A DNA stretch of 13,889 nucleotides, from the NCBI GenBank assembly GCA_964479445.1, contig CAYZMH010000086.1, forward strand, positions 1 to 13,889, read 5' to 3'. The first letter of the stretch is position 1. Each line of letters starts with the position of its first letter. A program made the translations under genes and the position numbers. Origin of the DNA: CAYZMH01 sp964479445. GTDB lineage: Bacteria; Bacteroidota; Bacteroidia; Bacteroidales; GCA-2748055. Positions 1 to 6,582 of the stretch are shown one piece after another. A model generated the notes under the pieces. It was not told the origin of the DNA, ran no database searches, and saw nothing but the letters and a program-made list of their open reading frames with translations.

Positions 1-1408
1 CGCCATACCTCCTGGTGATCTCCGCATCGGCCTGGTGGAATTGTTCAAAGATCGATTCCAGCTTATCACTGGCAATGCCGATTCCTGTATCGGTGATATC
101 GATCCGTACCTCTACCTTGTTTTTAAACTCCTTTTGCTGGAACGCTTTGATATCCACGTACCCGGCGTGAGTAAACTTGATGGCATTGCTGAGGATATTG
201 ACGATCACCTGGCGGATCCGGAATGCATCTCCGTGCAATACGCGGTCCAGTGTGTCGTCGACCTGGCTGTTCAGACTGATCCCTTTCTCTTCGGCCCGGA
301 TCATAAGCATATTGTGCACATTGGTAATCAGTGTGGAGATGCGCATGGGGGACTCTTCAAATTCGCTGTTCCCCGAGTCGATCCTGGAGAGGATCAGCAC
401 ATCGTTGACCAGGGAGAGCAGGTGTTCGGAGGAACTTTCGATGATGCCCGTAAACTCCCGCTGCTCCGGTGCCAGGTTGGTTTTATTCAACTGTTGCGAA
501 AAGCCGACGATGGCATTGAGGGGGGTGCGGATCTCATGGCTGATGCTGGCGATGAACTGACTTTTCAGCCGGTTGGCCTCCTCGGCGGTATTCTTGGCCG
601 CGATCATCTCCCGTTCAGCTTTTTTCGACTCGGTGACATTCTGGAAGATCAGGGTTGCCGCACTCACTTCCCCCCGGGAATCCTTCAGCGGCAATGACCA
701 GGTGAAGAAGTGTTGCGAACCGAGCCGGAAATCGGTGGATACCTCGTTTCCCTCAAATACCGCTTTGATCACGGGTTCCACCTCTTTACCCAGGCGTTCA
801 TCCAGTACATCATGCAGCGGTTTTCCTTCGACGGAGCCTTTTGGAAAACCGAGCTGCCGGGACTGGGTACCGTGATTGATCCGTATGGTCCTGTCCCGGT
901 CAATCATCATCAGGTTGATGCCCGGCAGGTTGCCGGCCAGGGTCCGGTACAGGTCCAGGTTTGCACTGGCATGGTCGTATGCGTCCTGCAGCCGGGTAAT
1001 ATCCTCACCCGTAACCAGGTAGCCCAGTATGCTACCCTGGTATTCAACAGCTTCCATGCTGATCTTCATGCTGCTCAGGGATCCGCCGCTGCCCACCAGG
1101 TTTATTTTTGCATAGTTTCCGCTGTTTCCTGCATGAGCGCAAACTGCTTCGTAGAAAAGGCCGATCTTCCTGAAAGCTTTGAATGGAAGGAGCACTTCGT
1201 TCCAGACCGGCAGTTTTTGTTCCGGGTAACCGAACCCTGAAATGCGCATGGCAGTCCGGTTCATAAACGTTATGCGCTCTCCGGTACTGATGGCAAATAC
1301 AGCACCGGGCAGCGCATTCAATGCCGCAACCACAGCCGGATCATGTTCGCCCGGCCGGTCAGTGAAAAGAGTTGCCATGGCACGGTGCCGTTCACTCTGC
1401 TGCTTCAT
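1..1408 (-). CDS. PAS-domain sensor histidine kinase, 3' end cut by window edge
   Basis: Cytoplasmic sensor kinase of a two-component system, 469 codons visible from ATG at 1408. Residues about 28-140 and 150-262 look like two PAS sensor domains. A short helical linker leads to the HisKA dimerisation domain with the H-box FIASISHEIRTPLNAI, in which His291 is the expected phosphorylation site. The ATPase domain shows the N-box (N404-N408, NILSNAIKFT), the G1 box (DTGIGI, 440-445) and the F-box (FEQFHQAD, 454-461). The sequence stops at RRYG, just before the G2 box, so a C-terminal receiver domain (hybrid kinase) cannot be ruled in or out. There is no signal peptide or membrane helix, so it should sense an intracellular signal. 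It is divergent from the UspA-like gene. A weak -7-like element (GATATTTG, 7 of 8) lies at 1435-1442 on this strand. The family is clear; the signal is unknown. Confidence 0.93.
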   Translation of the reverse strand, partial: MKQQSERHRAMATLFTDRPGEHDPAVVAALNALPGAVFAISTGERITFMNRTAMRISGFGYPEQKLPVWNEVLLPFKAFRKIGLFYEAVCAHAGNSGNYAKINLVGSGGSLSSMKISMEAVEYQGSILGYLVTGEDITRLQDAYDHASANLDLYRTLAGNLPGINLMMIDRDRTIRINHGTQSRQLGFPKGSVEGKPLHDVLDERLGKEVEPVIKAVFEGNEVSTDFRLGSQHFFTWSLPLKDSRGEVSAATLIFQNVTESKKAEREMIAAKNTAEEANRLKSQFIASISHEIRTPLNAIVGFSQQLNKTNLAPEQREFTGIIESSSEHLLSLVNDVLILSRIDSGNSEFEESPMRISTLITNVHNMLMIRAEEKGISLNSQVDDTLDRVLHGDAFRIRQVIVNILSNAIKFTHAGYVDIKAFQQKEFKNKVEVRIDITDTGIGIASDKLESIFEQFHQADAEITRRYG

Positions 1409-1539
1409 ACTTTTTAATTTACGGGGGCTGAATGCAAATATCACACCAACCCGTCCTGCGGGATGAATATACGGAAAGAGAAGCAGGGAATCAAGAAGGG
1501 ACCGTGGAATGGAATGATCCTTGAGGGAGGATAGCTGTG

Positions 1540-2307
1540 ATGAAAAAGATACTATATATAACAGAGAAGGCGGATGCGGCCAATCCTGTGATGAGGCAGG
1601 CTTTCGGACTTGCATCCCAGTTGAAGAGTGAGCTTTGCGTGGTAACGCAGGAAAATGAAAAGAGCGTGGACAGGGAGATCCGCGAGGAGTTGATGCGGGA
1701 GGCTTTCCGGGAGATGAACCGGGCGCCCGGCGAAGCATCGCTGGAGCAGATTGAACCCCTGGGTACGGAGGATTTCTTTCGGGATCTGAGGATGCACATT
1801 ACCACATTCGAGCCCGACCTTATCCTTCTCGACACTCCGGCGATGATCGGGAATGAACCGGAGCGGGCCGATGGTTGGATCCAGCTGGCGGATCACGAAC
1901 TTTTACCGGTGATTGCCCTGCAGGAGCCGGCCCATGATGTGGGCAGGGGCGACATTGTAGTGTTGATTCCCCAGATTGTAGATAAGGAACACATAACGGT
2001 TGATTTTGTGACCGACTTATCCGCGGAGCTGAATGCCGATATCCATCTTCTGCTGATCTCCGGCACGGAGTCGGATAAGAAAGAACGCGATTTCCAGTAC
2101 CTGGACGGTGTTGCTTCGCATTTGGGTATCAGGGATTACTCCATCAACACGGTGTTCAGCGACACCCTGCAGCAGGGATTGAAGAATTTCCTGATGCGCA
2201 AGCATGCGGATATGATCTGTATTAACCGGGATCCCGAAGAGAACGGCCAGGTGGCCGAAACGGTAAAGTCGCTGATCACTGACCAGGACTACCCGGTTGC
2301 CTGGTAA
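1540..2307 (+). CDS. Tandem UspA-like universal stress protein
   Basis: Cytoplasmic protein of 255 residues that looks like two universal stress protein domains in tandem. The first (about 3-125) starts with the KKILYITEKAD strand and contains FEPDLILLDTPAM. The second (about 140-255) starts DIVVLIPQIVD and contains the HADMICINR strand typical of the end of a Usp fold. The ATP-binding pattern G-2x-G-9x-G(S/T) is not visible, so it probably belongs to the non-nucleotide-binding group, and its partner is unknown. ATG 1540 is chosen over the adjacent GTG at 1537 because GGGAGG at 1525-1530 is 9 nt upstream, an unusually good ribosome site for this window. The last 32 bp overlap the end of the convergent sulfatase gene. 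The fold assignment is by pattern only. It may respond to starvation, redox or membrane stress, but nothing here shows which. Confidence 0.72.
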   Translation: MKKILYITEKADAANPVMRQAFGLASQLKSELCVVTQENEKSVDREIREELMREAFREMNRAPGEASLEQIEPLGTEDFFRDLRMHITTFEPDLILLDTPAMIGNEPERADGWIQLADHELLPVIALQEPAHDVGRGDIVVLIPQIVDKEHITVDFVTDLSAELNADIHLLLISGTESDKKERDFQYLDGVASHLGIRDYSINTVFSDTLQQGLKNFLMRKHADMICINRDPEENGQVAETVKSLITDQDYPVAW

Positions 2308-3670
2308 GCGGTTCATGGAGCTGCGCACCCGTCTCCCGGGCAAATCCGACCATCCTGTTTTTGAGCTTTTCAACCAACTCGGGGTGGTCTGCAGCCTGGT
2401 TGTATTTTTCTCCCGGATCCACCGCGAGGTTGAACAGCTGTATACTATCCCGGGCTGTTACCCTTAATTTCCAGTTGCCAAGGCGAACTGCCTCCAGGGT
2501 TTCACGCCGGGCGTAAAAGAAGAGGTTCCTGGGCGAGGAAGATGAGCCCTTCAGCACCGGGAGAGCAGGCATGCCATCCACCGGCCGGTCATCCGGCAGC
2601 GATCCGCCGGCCACTTCCACCATGGTGGCGAAAAAATCCATCGTGGTGAGCATCTCCCCGGATACCTGTCCGGCCTGAATTTGTCCGGGCCACCGCGCTA
2701 TGGCGGGAACCCTGAATCCCCCCTCGTAAGTGGTCGCCTTGGATCCGCGCAACATACCCACCGAGCCTGTATGCCAGGGTTCCACCCCCTGCTGAAGCAT
2801 ACGATCCGGCAGGTTGTGCCACGGTCCGTTATCGCTGGCGAAAAGGATAAGGGTCTCCCTGTCAATCCCCTCCTCTTTTACCTTTTGCAGGACCTCTCCC
2901 ACGCTCCAGTCAATGGTTTCGATCACATCCCCGTAGAGTCCGGCTGCCGATTTCCCGCGAAAATCCTCCGACGTGCTCACCGGGAGATGAGGCATGCTGT
3001 GGGCCAGGTAGAGGAAGAACGGACCATCGCTGTTCTGTTCGATAAAAGAGACAGCCTCCCGGGTGTAGTTTACGGTGAGTTCCTCCTGGTCGAATCCGAT
3101 CTCCCGGGTGGCAACGGAATCTTCGTAGAGCATCAACCGGTCCTGCTCTGTAAGCCAGGGGCACCAGGGGAGGATCATATCATTGCTGTAGGGGAGTCCG
3201 TAAAACCGGTCAAATCCGCGCGAGGTGGGCAGATACTCCGGCATATGCCCCAGGTGCCACTTCCCCACTGCCATGGTGGTGTATCCCTCATCCCCCAGGA
3301 TGTCGGCAAGGGTTATTTCGTCAAGCGACATGCCGTCTTTGGAATCCGGACTAAAATTATTGGGAGTGTGCCGTACCGGGTACCGCCCGGTAAGGAGTCC
3401 GGCCCGCGAAGGCGTGCACACCGAGGCGGTCACATAGAACGAGGTGAACCGGATCCCCTCGTCCGCCATCCGGTCGAGGTGCGGGGTTCGGATCAGCGGG
3501 TTCCCGTAGCATCCGAGATCGCCGTAGCCCATGTCATCGGTGAAAATAAGGATCACATTGGGGGATTCGATGCTTTCTTCTTTCTGACTGCCGGAGGAGC
3601 AGGACAGGATGAATGCCAAACTGATCAAAAAGCCAGCAGGGGCAGGCGAAAGGGCGCGGATTCTGTGCAT
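2276..3670 (-). CDS. Lipoprotein arylsulfatase A-like type I sulfatase
   Basis: Hydrolyses sulfate esters, probably on sulfated polysaccharide or glycosaminoglycan fragments in the periplasm or at the cell surface. It has 464 residues. The N-terminus is a lipoprotein signal with lipobox ILSC, so Cys24 would be lipidated. The metal site begins with TDDMGYGD (44-51). The sulfatase signature CTPSRAGLLTGRY (85-97) places Cys85 as the residue converted to formylglycine, so maturation by an anSME or FGE enzyme encoded elsewhere is needed. GKWHLG (136-141), HSMPHLP (224-230) and SDNGP (279-283) are further active-site motifs. GLPYSNDM (158-165) resembles the arylsulfatase A/GALNS group. Length is normal for the family. 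The stop lies inside the convergent UspA-like gene. No SusC/SusD or glycosidase neighbour is in the window, so the substrate is open. It follows DoxX on the same strand but has its own -7 element. Confidence 0.93.
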   Translation of the reverse strand: MHRIRALSPAPAGFLISLAFILSCSSGSQKEESIESPNVILIFTDDMGYGDLGCYGNPLIRTPHLDRMADEGIRFTSFYVTASVCTPSRAGLLTGRYPVRHTPNNFSPDSKDGMSLDEITLADILGDEGYTTMAVGKWHLGHMPEYLPTSRGFDRFYGLPYSNDMILPWCPWLTEQDRLMLYEDSVATREIGFDQEELTVNYTREAVSFIEQNSDGPFFLYLAHSMPHLPVSTSEDFRGKSAAGLYGDVIETIDWSVGEVLQKVKEEGIDRETLILFASDNGPWHNLPDRMLQQGVEPWHTGSVGMLRGSKATTYEGGFRVPAIARWPGQIQAGQVSGEMLTTMDFFATMVEVAGGSLPDDRPVDGMPALPVLKGSSSSPRNLFFYARRETLEAVRLGNWKLRVTARDSIQLFNLAVDPGEKYNQAADHPELVEKLKNRMVGFARETGAQLHEPLTRQPGSPGQ

Positions 3671-3698
3671 GATCGTCTGTTTTTATGGATCAACAGAT

Positions 3699-3706
3699 CA
3701 AATGTA
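3699..3706 (-). promoter_or_regulatory. Bacteroidota -7 promoter element of the sulfatase gene
   Basis: Read on the minus strand this is TACATTTG, an exact match to TAnnTTTG, 28 bp before the sulfatase ATG. A TTTTTG run about 12 bp further upstream could serve as a -33 box, but the spacing is shorter than the usual 19-20 bp. This supports independent transcription of the sulfatase. Confidence 0.5.
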
Positions 3707-3750
3707 CGATTTTTAGCACAAAAAGGTCCACCGGAAGCCTTATGCCCCGA

Positions 3751-4182
3751 TCACCTGTTGCGTGAAAAAAAATGATCCAGGCTGAACCGGCCGCTGCCAT
3801 ACACCACAAGGGCGAAGAGCATGAGGAAATAGTAGAGCGGAATCTCGAATCCGTTATCCCCTGCAGCAAAGCCGTTGGAAAGGTGCACGGTCAAAACAGC
3901 CACCCCCATCACGAACATCAGGGGAATGGCAATGTATCGGGTTCCCAGTCCCAGGGTCAGTAACACCACCCCCAGCCCTTCGGTCAGGGCAGCCAAAAAG
4001 GCACTCACTACCGGGAGGGGATATCCCATGCTGCCGAACCATTCGGCCACACCGGTCAGACCGGTAATTTTCATCATTGCAGGCTGAAAAAAACCATAGG
4101 CCAGTATAAGCCGGAAAAACAAAAGGGGTACATCTTTCAACCGGTCCATAGCCGGTATAAAACGATCATTTATGGTTCTCAT
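3751..4182 (-). CDS. DoxX-family membrane protein, last gene of the bufferin-type cluster
   Basis: Small integral inner-membrane protein of 143 residues with four predicted helices at about 18-36, 57-79, 82-101 and 113-130. FRLILAYGFFQPAMMKITG (23-41) after the first helix, and the glycine-rich GLGVVLLTLGLGTRY stretch, are typical of the DoxX/DoxD family. ATG 4182 is preferred; the in-frame TTG at 4191 would add only three residues. It is the sixth consecutive minus-strand gene, 138 bp after the DUF2063 gene. DoxX-like proteins are frequent companions of DUF692-DUF2063 pairs in bufferin clusters. Their role there is not established; redox or membrane-linked support of maturation or stress protection are suggestions only. 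A weak hairpin followed by T residues (3717-3742) may end the transcript. Confidence 0.88.
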   Translation of the reverse strand: MRTINDRFIPAMDRLKDVPLLFFRLILAYGFFQPAMMKITGLTGVAEWFGSMGYPLPVVSAFLAALTEGLGVVLLTLGLGTRYIAIPLMFVMGVAVLTVHLSNGFAAGDNGFEIPLYYFLMLFALVVYGSGRFSLDHFFSRNR

Positions 4183-4320
4183 AGGATTCAATTTTTATGT
4201 TCTGTGCTTCTCTGTTTCGTATCAAATGGTAGTTTAGAGCACCCGGATACTCCCGGGGTATTTTACCGGCAGGTTCACTGTGACCGGTTGCCCTGATGAG
4301 GCGGTTTAATGTGTGACGGG
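4183..4320. other. 138-bp gap with two palindromic sites ahead of the DoxX gene
   Basis: The gap between the DUF2063 and DoxX genes holds a near-perfect palindrome ATACTCCCGGGGTAT (4247-4261). It also holds an ACCGG/CCGGT inverted repeat (4265-4269 with 4284-4288) enclosing TCACTGTGA (4275-4283). Neither is followed by a T-run on the minus strand, so they do not look like intrinsic terminators. They could be protein-binding sites or RNA-processing stem-loops. No convincing -7 element for a separate DoxX promoter was seen. Confidence 0.35.
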
Positions 4321-5079
4321 TTATCCAACCTGCTGAAATCCAAGGATCACCTGTTTTTCGAAAAGATCGCGGGCAAATTGCACCAGGAAACGGTCCAGGT
4401 AAGTCTCACTCTCCACCTCTGCGATCTTCAGGATGTCGCCTTTCAGATCCTGCAGGGGCAGGCCGGTCTCCTGCATGCGCATAAGGATAAATGCATGGAC
4501 CATGGAGAGATCCAGGAAGTGGACGGTACCGCTGTCCGGTTCACGGCAGACCAGGACAAAATAGTCGCCTTTCCGGGAAGCAGCCTCCCGGAGGGCCGCT
4601 TTGTGCACCGGGTACTCCAGCTGCAGAAGCTGAAACTCGGGGTTGAGTGCCAGGGGATCATGGAGGAAGGATCCCCTCGAAACGGTCCGGGGCAACACCA
4701 TATCCGGCATGGTATGCACCTCGATCTCCGTCCATTCAAACAAAAGCAGGTCGTTGAGCCAGGGCAGCCGCAGCGTGTCAGACGTTCCTGCGGATACGTG
4801 ATAGTGGTAAAACTCTTCCGGCAGTTTCCAGAGCCGGGCGGTGGCGGGATCGTGATTGATAAAAAAACTATCCACCATCTCCTCCCATGTATCATCGGGC
4901 AGTGCTGCCACGGTGATGGGATAGGCCTGGGTCAGGGTATTCATCACCCCGTTTTTCACCAGCCTGCGGTAATGATTCAGACGACTGGTAACGGTCCCCG
5001 GGATCGCATCTGCTTTTCCCGTGCGGCAGAACTCACCCAGCCGGTGCTGAATGGCTGCAGTATCACTTCGCAGTTTCAT
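4321..5079 (-). CDS. bufC: DUF2063 (BufC/HvfC-like) partner protein of the MNIO enzyme
   Basis: Soluble protein of 252 residues that should act with the DUF692 enzyme, as MbnC does for MbnB, by recruiting the precursor peptide. Residues about 8-95 match the DUF2063 domain: a helical start (IQHRLGEFCRTG), then RLNHYRRLVKNGVMNTLTQAYP (33-54) and LPEEFYHYHV (86-95). The rest (about 105-250) resembles the beta-rich C-terminal domain of NGO1945-type proteins. ATG 5079 is chosen because it begins the recognisable domain and overlaps the last 17 nt of the DUF692 gene, a typical coupling of partner proteins. The open frame extends upstream to 5259, but that part lies inside the DUF692 gene and does not read as a protein. 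Pfam describes the domain as putatively DNA-binding, but peptide binding is the better supported role next to DUF692. Confidence 0.88.
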   Translation of the reverse strand: MKLRSDTAAIQHRLGEFCRTGKADAIPGTVTSRLNHYRRLVKNGVMNTLTQAYPITVAALPDDTWEEMVDSFFINHDPATARLWKLPEEFYHYHVSAGTSDTLRLPWLNDLLLFEWTEIEVHTMPDMVLPRTVSRGSFLHDPLALNPEFQLLQLEYPVHKAALREAASRKGDYFVLVCREPDSGTVHFLDLSMVHAFILMRMQETGLPLQDLKGDILKIAEVESETYLDRFLVQFARDLFEKQVILGFQQVG

Positions 5080-5899
5080 AGGCGATATTCCAGTGTTTGT
5101 GTACAAGGCTCCGGAGATGATCCATCTCCCCGGCCAGGGAGGGCAGGTCATCGAAGTTGTAATCCCTCTCCAGCAACACGGGTACGGGATCCATCTGCTG
5201 AAGGGTATATTCGAAGAGATCATAAACCGGATCGATGATGGGCTGTCCGTGGGTATCAATGATCAAATCAGGTTCCACCTGTTCATGCCCCGCCATATGA
5301 ATATACGCCACCCGGTCGAGTGGCATTTCATCGATGAACGACCTGGCATCGTAGCCATGGTTAAAGGCGTTTACATAGACATTGTTCACATCGAGCAGCA
5401 ACTGGCAATCCGCCTTCTCCACCACGGTCCGGATAAACTCTGTCTCGGACATCTCCGCGGCCACCGGGGTGTAGTAGGATACATTCTCGATGGCGATCTT
5501 CCTGCCCAGGAACTGCTGTACCTGCCTTATCCGGCCGGCCACGTGGTCTGCGGCATCCTGGCGGAATGGTATGGGCAGCAGATCGTACAGGTGTGCATTT
5601 TTGCTTTTGGTGTAGCTCAAATGCTCGGAGTAGATCGCTACCTGGTTCTCCTCCAAAAACGCCTTCAGGTCGCGGATAAAATCCCAGTCCAGCTCTTCCG
5701 GACTGCCCAGCGAGAGTGACAGGCCATGGCAGGTGACAGGGTACCGGGAAGCCGCCTGTTTACGGATTTTATTCCAGTATCCACCCATTCCCATCCAGTT
5801 TTCGGGGGCAAATTCGATAAAATCGGGCTGCAGCGGATCCGATTCCAGTACCTCACCGGCAATATCCCGGCGCAATCCTATTCCTATTGATCCTTTCAT
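5063..5899 (-). CDS. bufB: DUF692/MNIO enzyme (BufB/HvfB-like), precursor-modifying oxidase
   Basis: Multinuclear non-haem iron-dependent oxidative enzyme, the family of MbnB, with a TIM-barrel fold. In bufferin and HvfABC systems it uses O2 and an iron cluster to turn cysteines of EGKCG motifs into heterocycles (thiooxazole or oxazolone/thioamide type). It has 278 residues, normal for the family. The N-terminus reads GIGLRRD, followed by DFIEFAPENWMGMGG (26-40). Candidate metal ligands are His58 (CHGLSLSLG), Glu92/His93 (YSEHLSY), Glu138 (AIENVSYYTP), Asp170 and His181 (LLLDVNNVYVNAFNHG), His201 (YIHMAGH), Asp215/His217 (IDTHGQPI) and Glu244 (LLERDYN). ATG 5899 fits the family N-terminus and follows an A-rich tract. 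An in-frame ATG at 5959 would add 20 basic residues not expected in the family. It lies 171 bp after the precursor gene and overlaps the DUF2063 gene. Confidence 0.94.
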   Translation of the reverse strand: MKGSIGIGLRRDIAGEVLESDPLQPDFIEFAPENWMGMGGYWNKIRKQAASRYPVTCHGLSLSLGSPEELDWDFIRDLKAFLEENQVAIYSEHLSYTKSKNAHLYDLLPIPFRQDAADHVAGRIRQVQQFLGRKIAIENVSYYTPVAAEMSETEFIRTVVEKADCQLLLDVNNVYVNAFNHGYDARSFIDEMPLDRVAYIHMAGHEQVEPDLIIDTHGQPIIDPVYDLFEYTLQQMDPVPVLLERDYNFDDLPSLAGEMDHLRSLVHKHWNIAYETAK

Positions 5900-6007
5900 A
5901 ATAAATTTCTTTTTTACGCGCTTCGATCGGTTAAAACCACCCGGGATTTCATATTCCAACAGGGTTTAAAACGGGCTTATCCCCGATCAGCGGCCATTTT
6001 TTCTGAT

Positions 6008-6052
6008 AAAAAACAGGAAGCCGGTTCACCCGGAAACCGGGCAAAAGCCGGC
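6008..6052 (-). terminator. Nested hairpin plus T-run between precursor and maturase genes
   Basis: On the minus strand, about 20 nt after the precursor stop, an outer stem GCCGG/CCGGC (6048-6052 with 6020-6024) encloses an inner hairpin CCCGG-TTT-CCGGG (6029-6041). Six T residues (6008-6013) follow the outer stem after 6 nt. This fits an intrinsic terminator that is imperfect or partly leaky, giving more precursor than enzyme mRNA. It could instead be an RNA-stabilising 3' structure. Confidence 0.5.
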
Positions 6053-6070
6053 ATCCCGTTCAACCGGTCA

Positions 6071-6493
6071 CTATCCGCACTTACCTTCTCCGCACTTCGA
6101 CTCGGTTGTCTTGTCCTTTTTGGCTTTTTTACCCTCTTTTTTGGCATCGCCTTTTTTGGCATCGCCCTTTTTAGCATCGCCTTTCTCAGAAGCTTTTTCA
6201 GCTTTGGCCTCTTTTCCTTTCTTGGCTTTCTTCTCTTCTGACTTCTTCTCTTCACCGCCGCACTTGCCTTCACCACATTTCATTTCACCCAGCTTGTATG
6301 CCTGCATCTCTCCGGATGTCCGGGCCTGTGTATTCATGTCGATCAGGTTGGTGCGCACTTCGGCTCCTGAACCCATATGGTTATACTCGGTCAGCCGCGC
6401 CGCGGATGATTCTGCAGAAACTGTTGCTGAAGTTGCCAGCAATGCGCCGGCAATCATAGATGCCGATTTTAAGATCTTTTTGTCTTTTTTCAT
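6071..6493 (-). CDS. bufA: Bufferin-like secreted peptide precursor with two KCGEGKCG motifs
   Basis: Probable precursor of an exported, post-translationally modified metal-binding peptide, 140 residues. Residues 1-27 form a Sec signal peptide: basic MKKDKK, a hydrophobic core, and VSA before a likely cut at Ala27. Residues 28-70 are an ordinary polar segment. KCGEGKCG occurs at 72-79 and again at 133-140, the extreme C-terminus, giving four cysteines in all (73, 78, 134, 139). Each copy contains one complete EGKCG motif, the target of MNIO enzymes in bufferin/HvfA peptides, preceded by a half motif KCG. Between them lie about 53 residues of almost only Lys, Ala, Glu, Gly and Asp, with three KGDAK-type repeats. 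It is followed by the DUF692 and DUF2063 genes, and a candidate ECF promoter lies upstream. The cysteine modification and copper binding are inferred from homologous systems. Its longer lysine-rich body differs from short bufferins. Confidence 0.88.
   Translation of the reverse strand: MKKDKKILKSASMIAGALLATSATVSAESSAARLTEYNHMGSGAEVRTNLIDMNTQARTSGEMQAYKLGEMKCGEGKCGGEEKKSEEKKAKKGKEAKAEKASEKGDAKKGDAKKGDAKKEGKKAKKDKTTESKCGEGKCG
6143..6187 (-). repeat. Three tandem 15-bp units inside the precursor gene
   Basis: Units start at 6143, 6158 and 6173 on the plus strand and share the core GCATCGCC followed by a T-rich run. On the coding strand each reads as GGC-GAT-GCC with two lysine codons, giving the Gly-Asp-Ala-Lys-Lys repeats. 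The 15-bp period keeps the frame, so copy number could change by slippage without breaking the gene. Confidence 0.8.
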
Positions 6494-6531
6494 GATGTTT
6501 GCCTTTTTATTTGTTGAAAAAATCTGGAAGC

Positions 6532-6561
6532 TTAGACGGGCTGTTTCGGTCAGACCTTACA
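6532..6561 (-). promoter_or_regulatory. Candidate ECF-sigma promoter of the precursor gene
   Basis: On the minus strand TGTAAGG (6555-6561) and CGTCTAA (6532-6538) are separated by exactly 16 bp. This is the layout and type of -35/-10 pair used by many ECF sigma factors. The predicted start site is about 30 nt before the precursor ATG at 6493. It sits in the 89-bp gap after the anti-sigma gene, so the sigma factor encoded two genes upstream is the natural candidate to read it. No TAnnTTTG element was seen in this gap. The pair was found by eye and rests on a single site. Confidence 0.5.
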
Positions 6562-6582
6562 TCGATCTCCCGGATAATTGGA

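Noticed and set aside
35..1240. Plus-strand open frames at 35-697 and 710-1240
   Set aside because: They lie opposite the histidine kinase, whose H, N, G1 and F boxes read cleanly on the minus strand.
2681..3775. Plus-strand open frame of 364 codons
   Set aside because: Antisense to the sulfatase, which has a lipobox, signature and active-site motifs; the antisense product looks like no protein family.
4309..5238. Plus-strand open frame of 309 codons
   Set aside because: Shadow of the DUF2063 gene; the minus-strand protein has the domain pattern and the coupled start.
6143..6187. Short regular repeats as a CRISPR-like array
   Set aside because: The 15-bp units are directly adjacent without spacers and lie in frame inside a coding sequence.
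5977..6276. Minus-strand 99-codon frame rich in Lys and Arg overlapping the precursor
   Set aside because: A frame-shifted reading of the same lysine-rich repeats; the signal peptide and EGKCG motifs are in the other frame.
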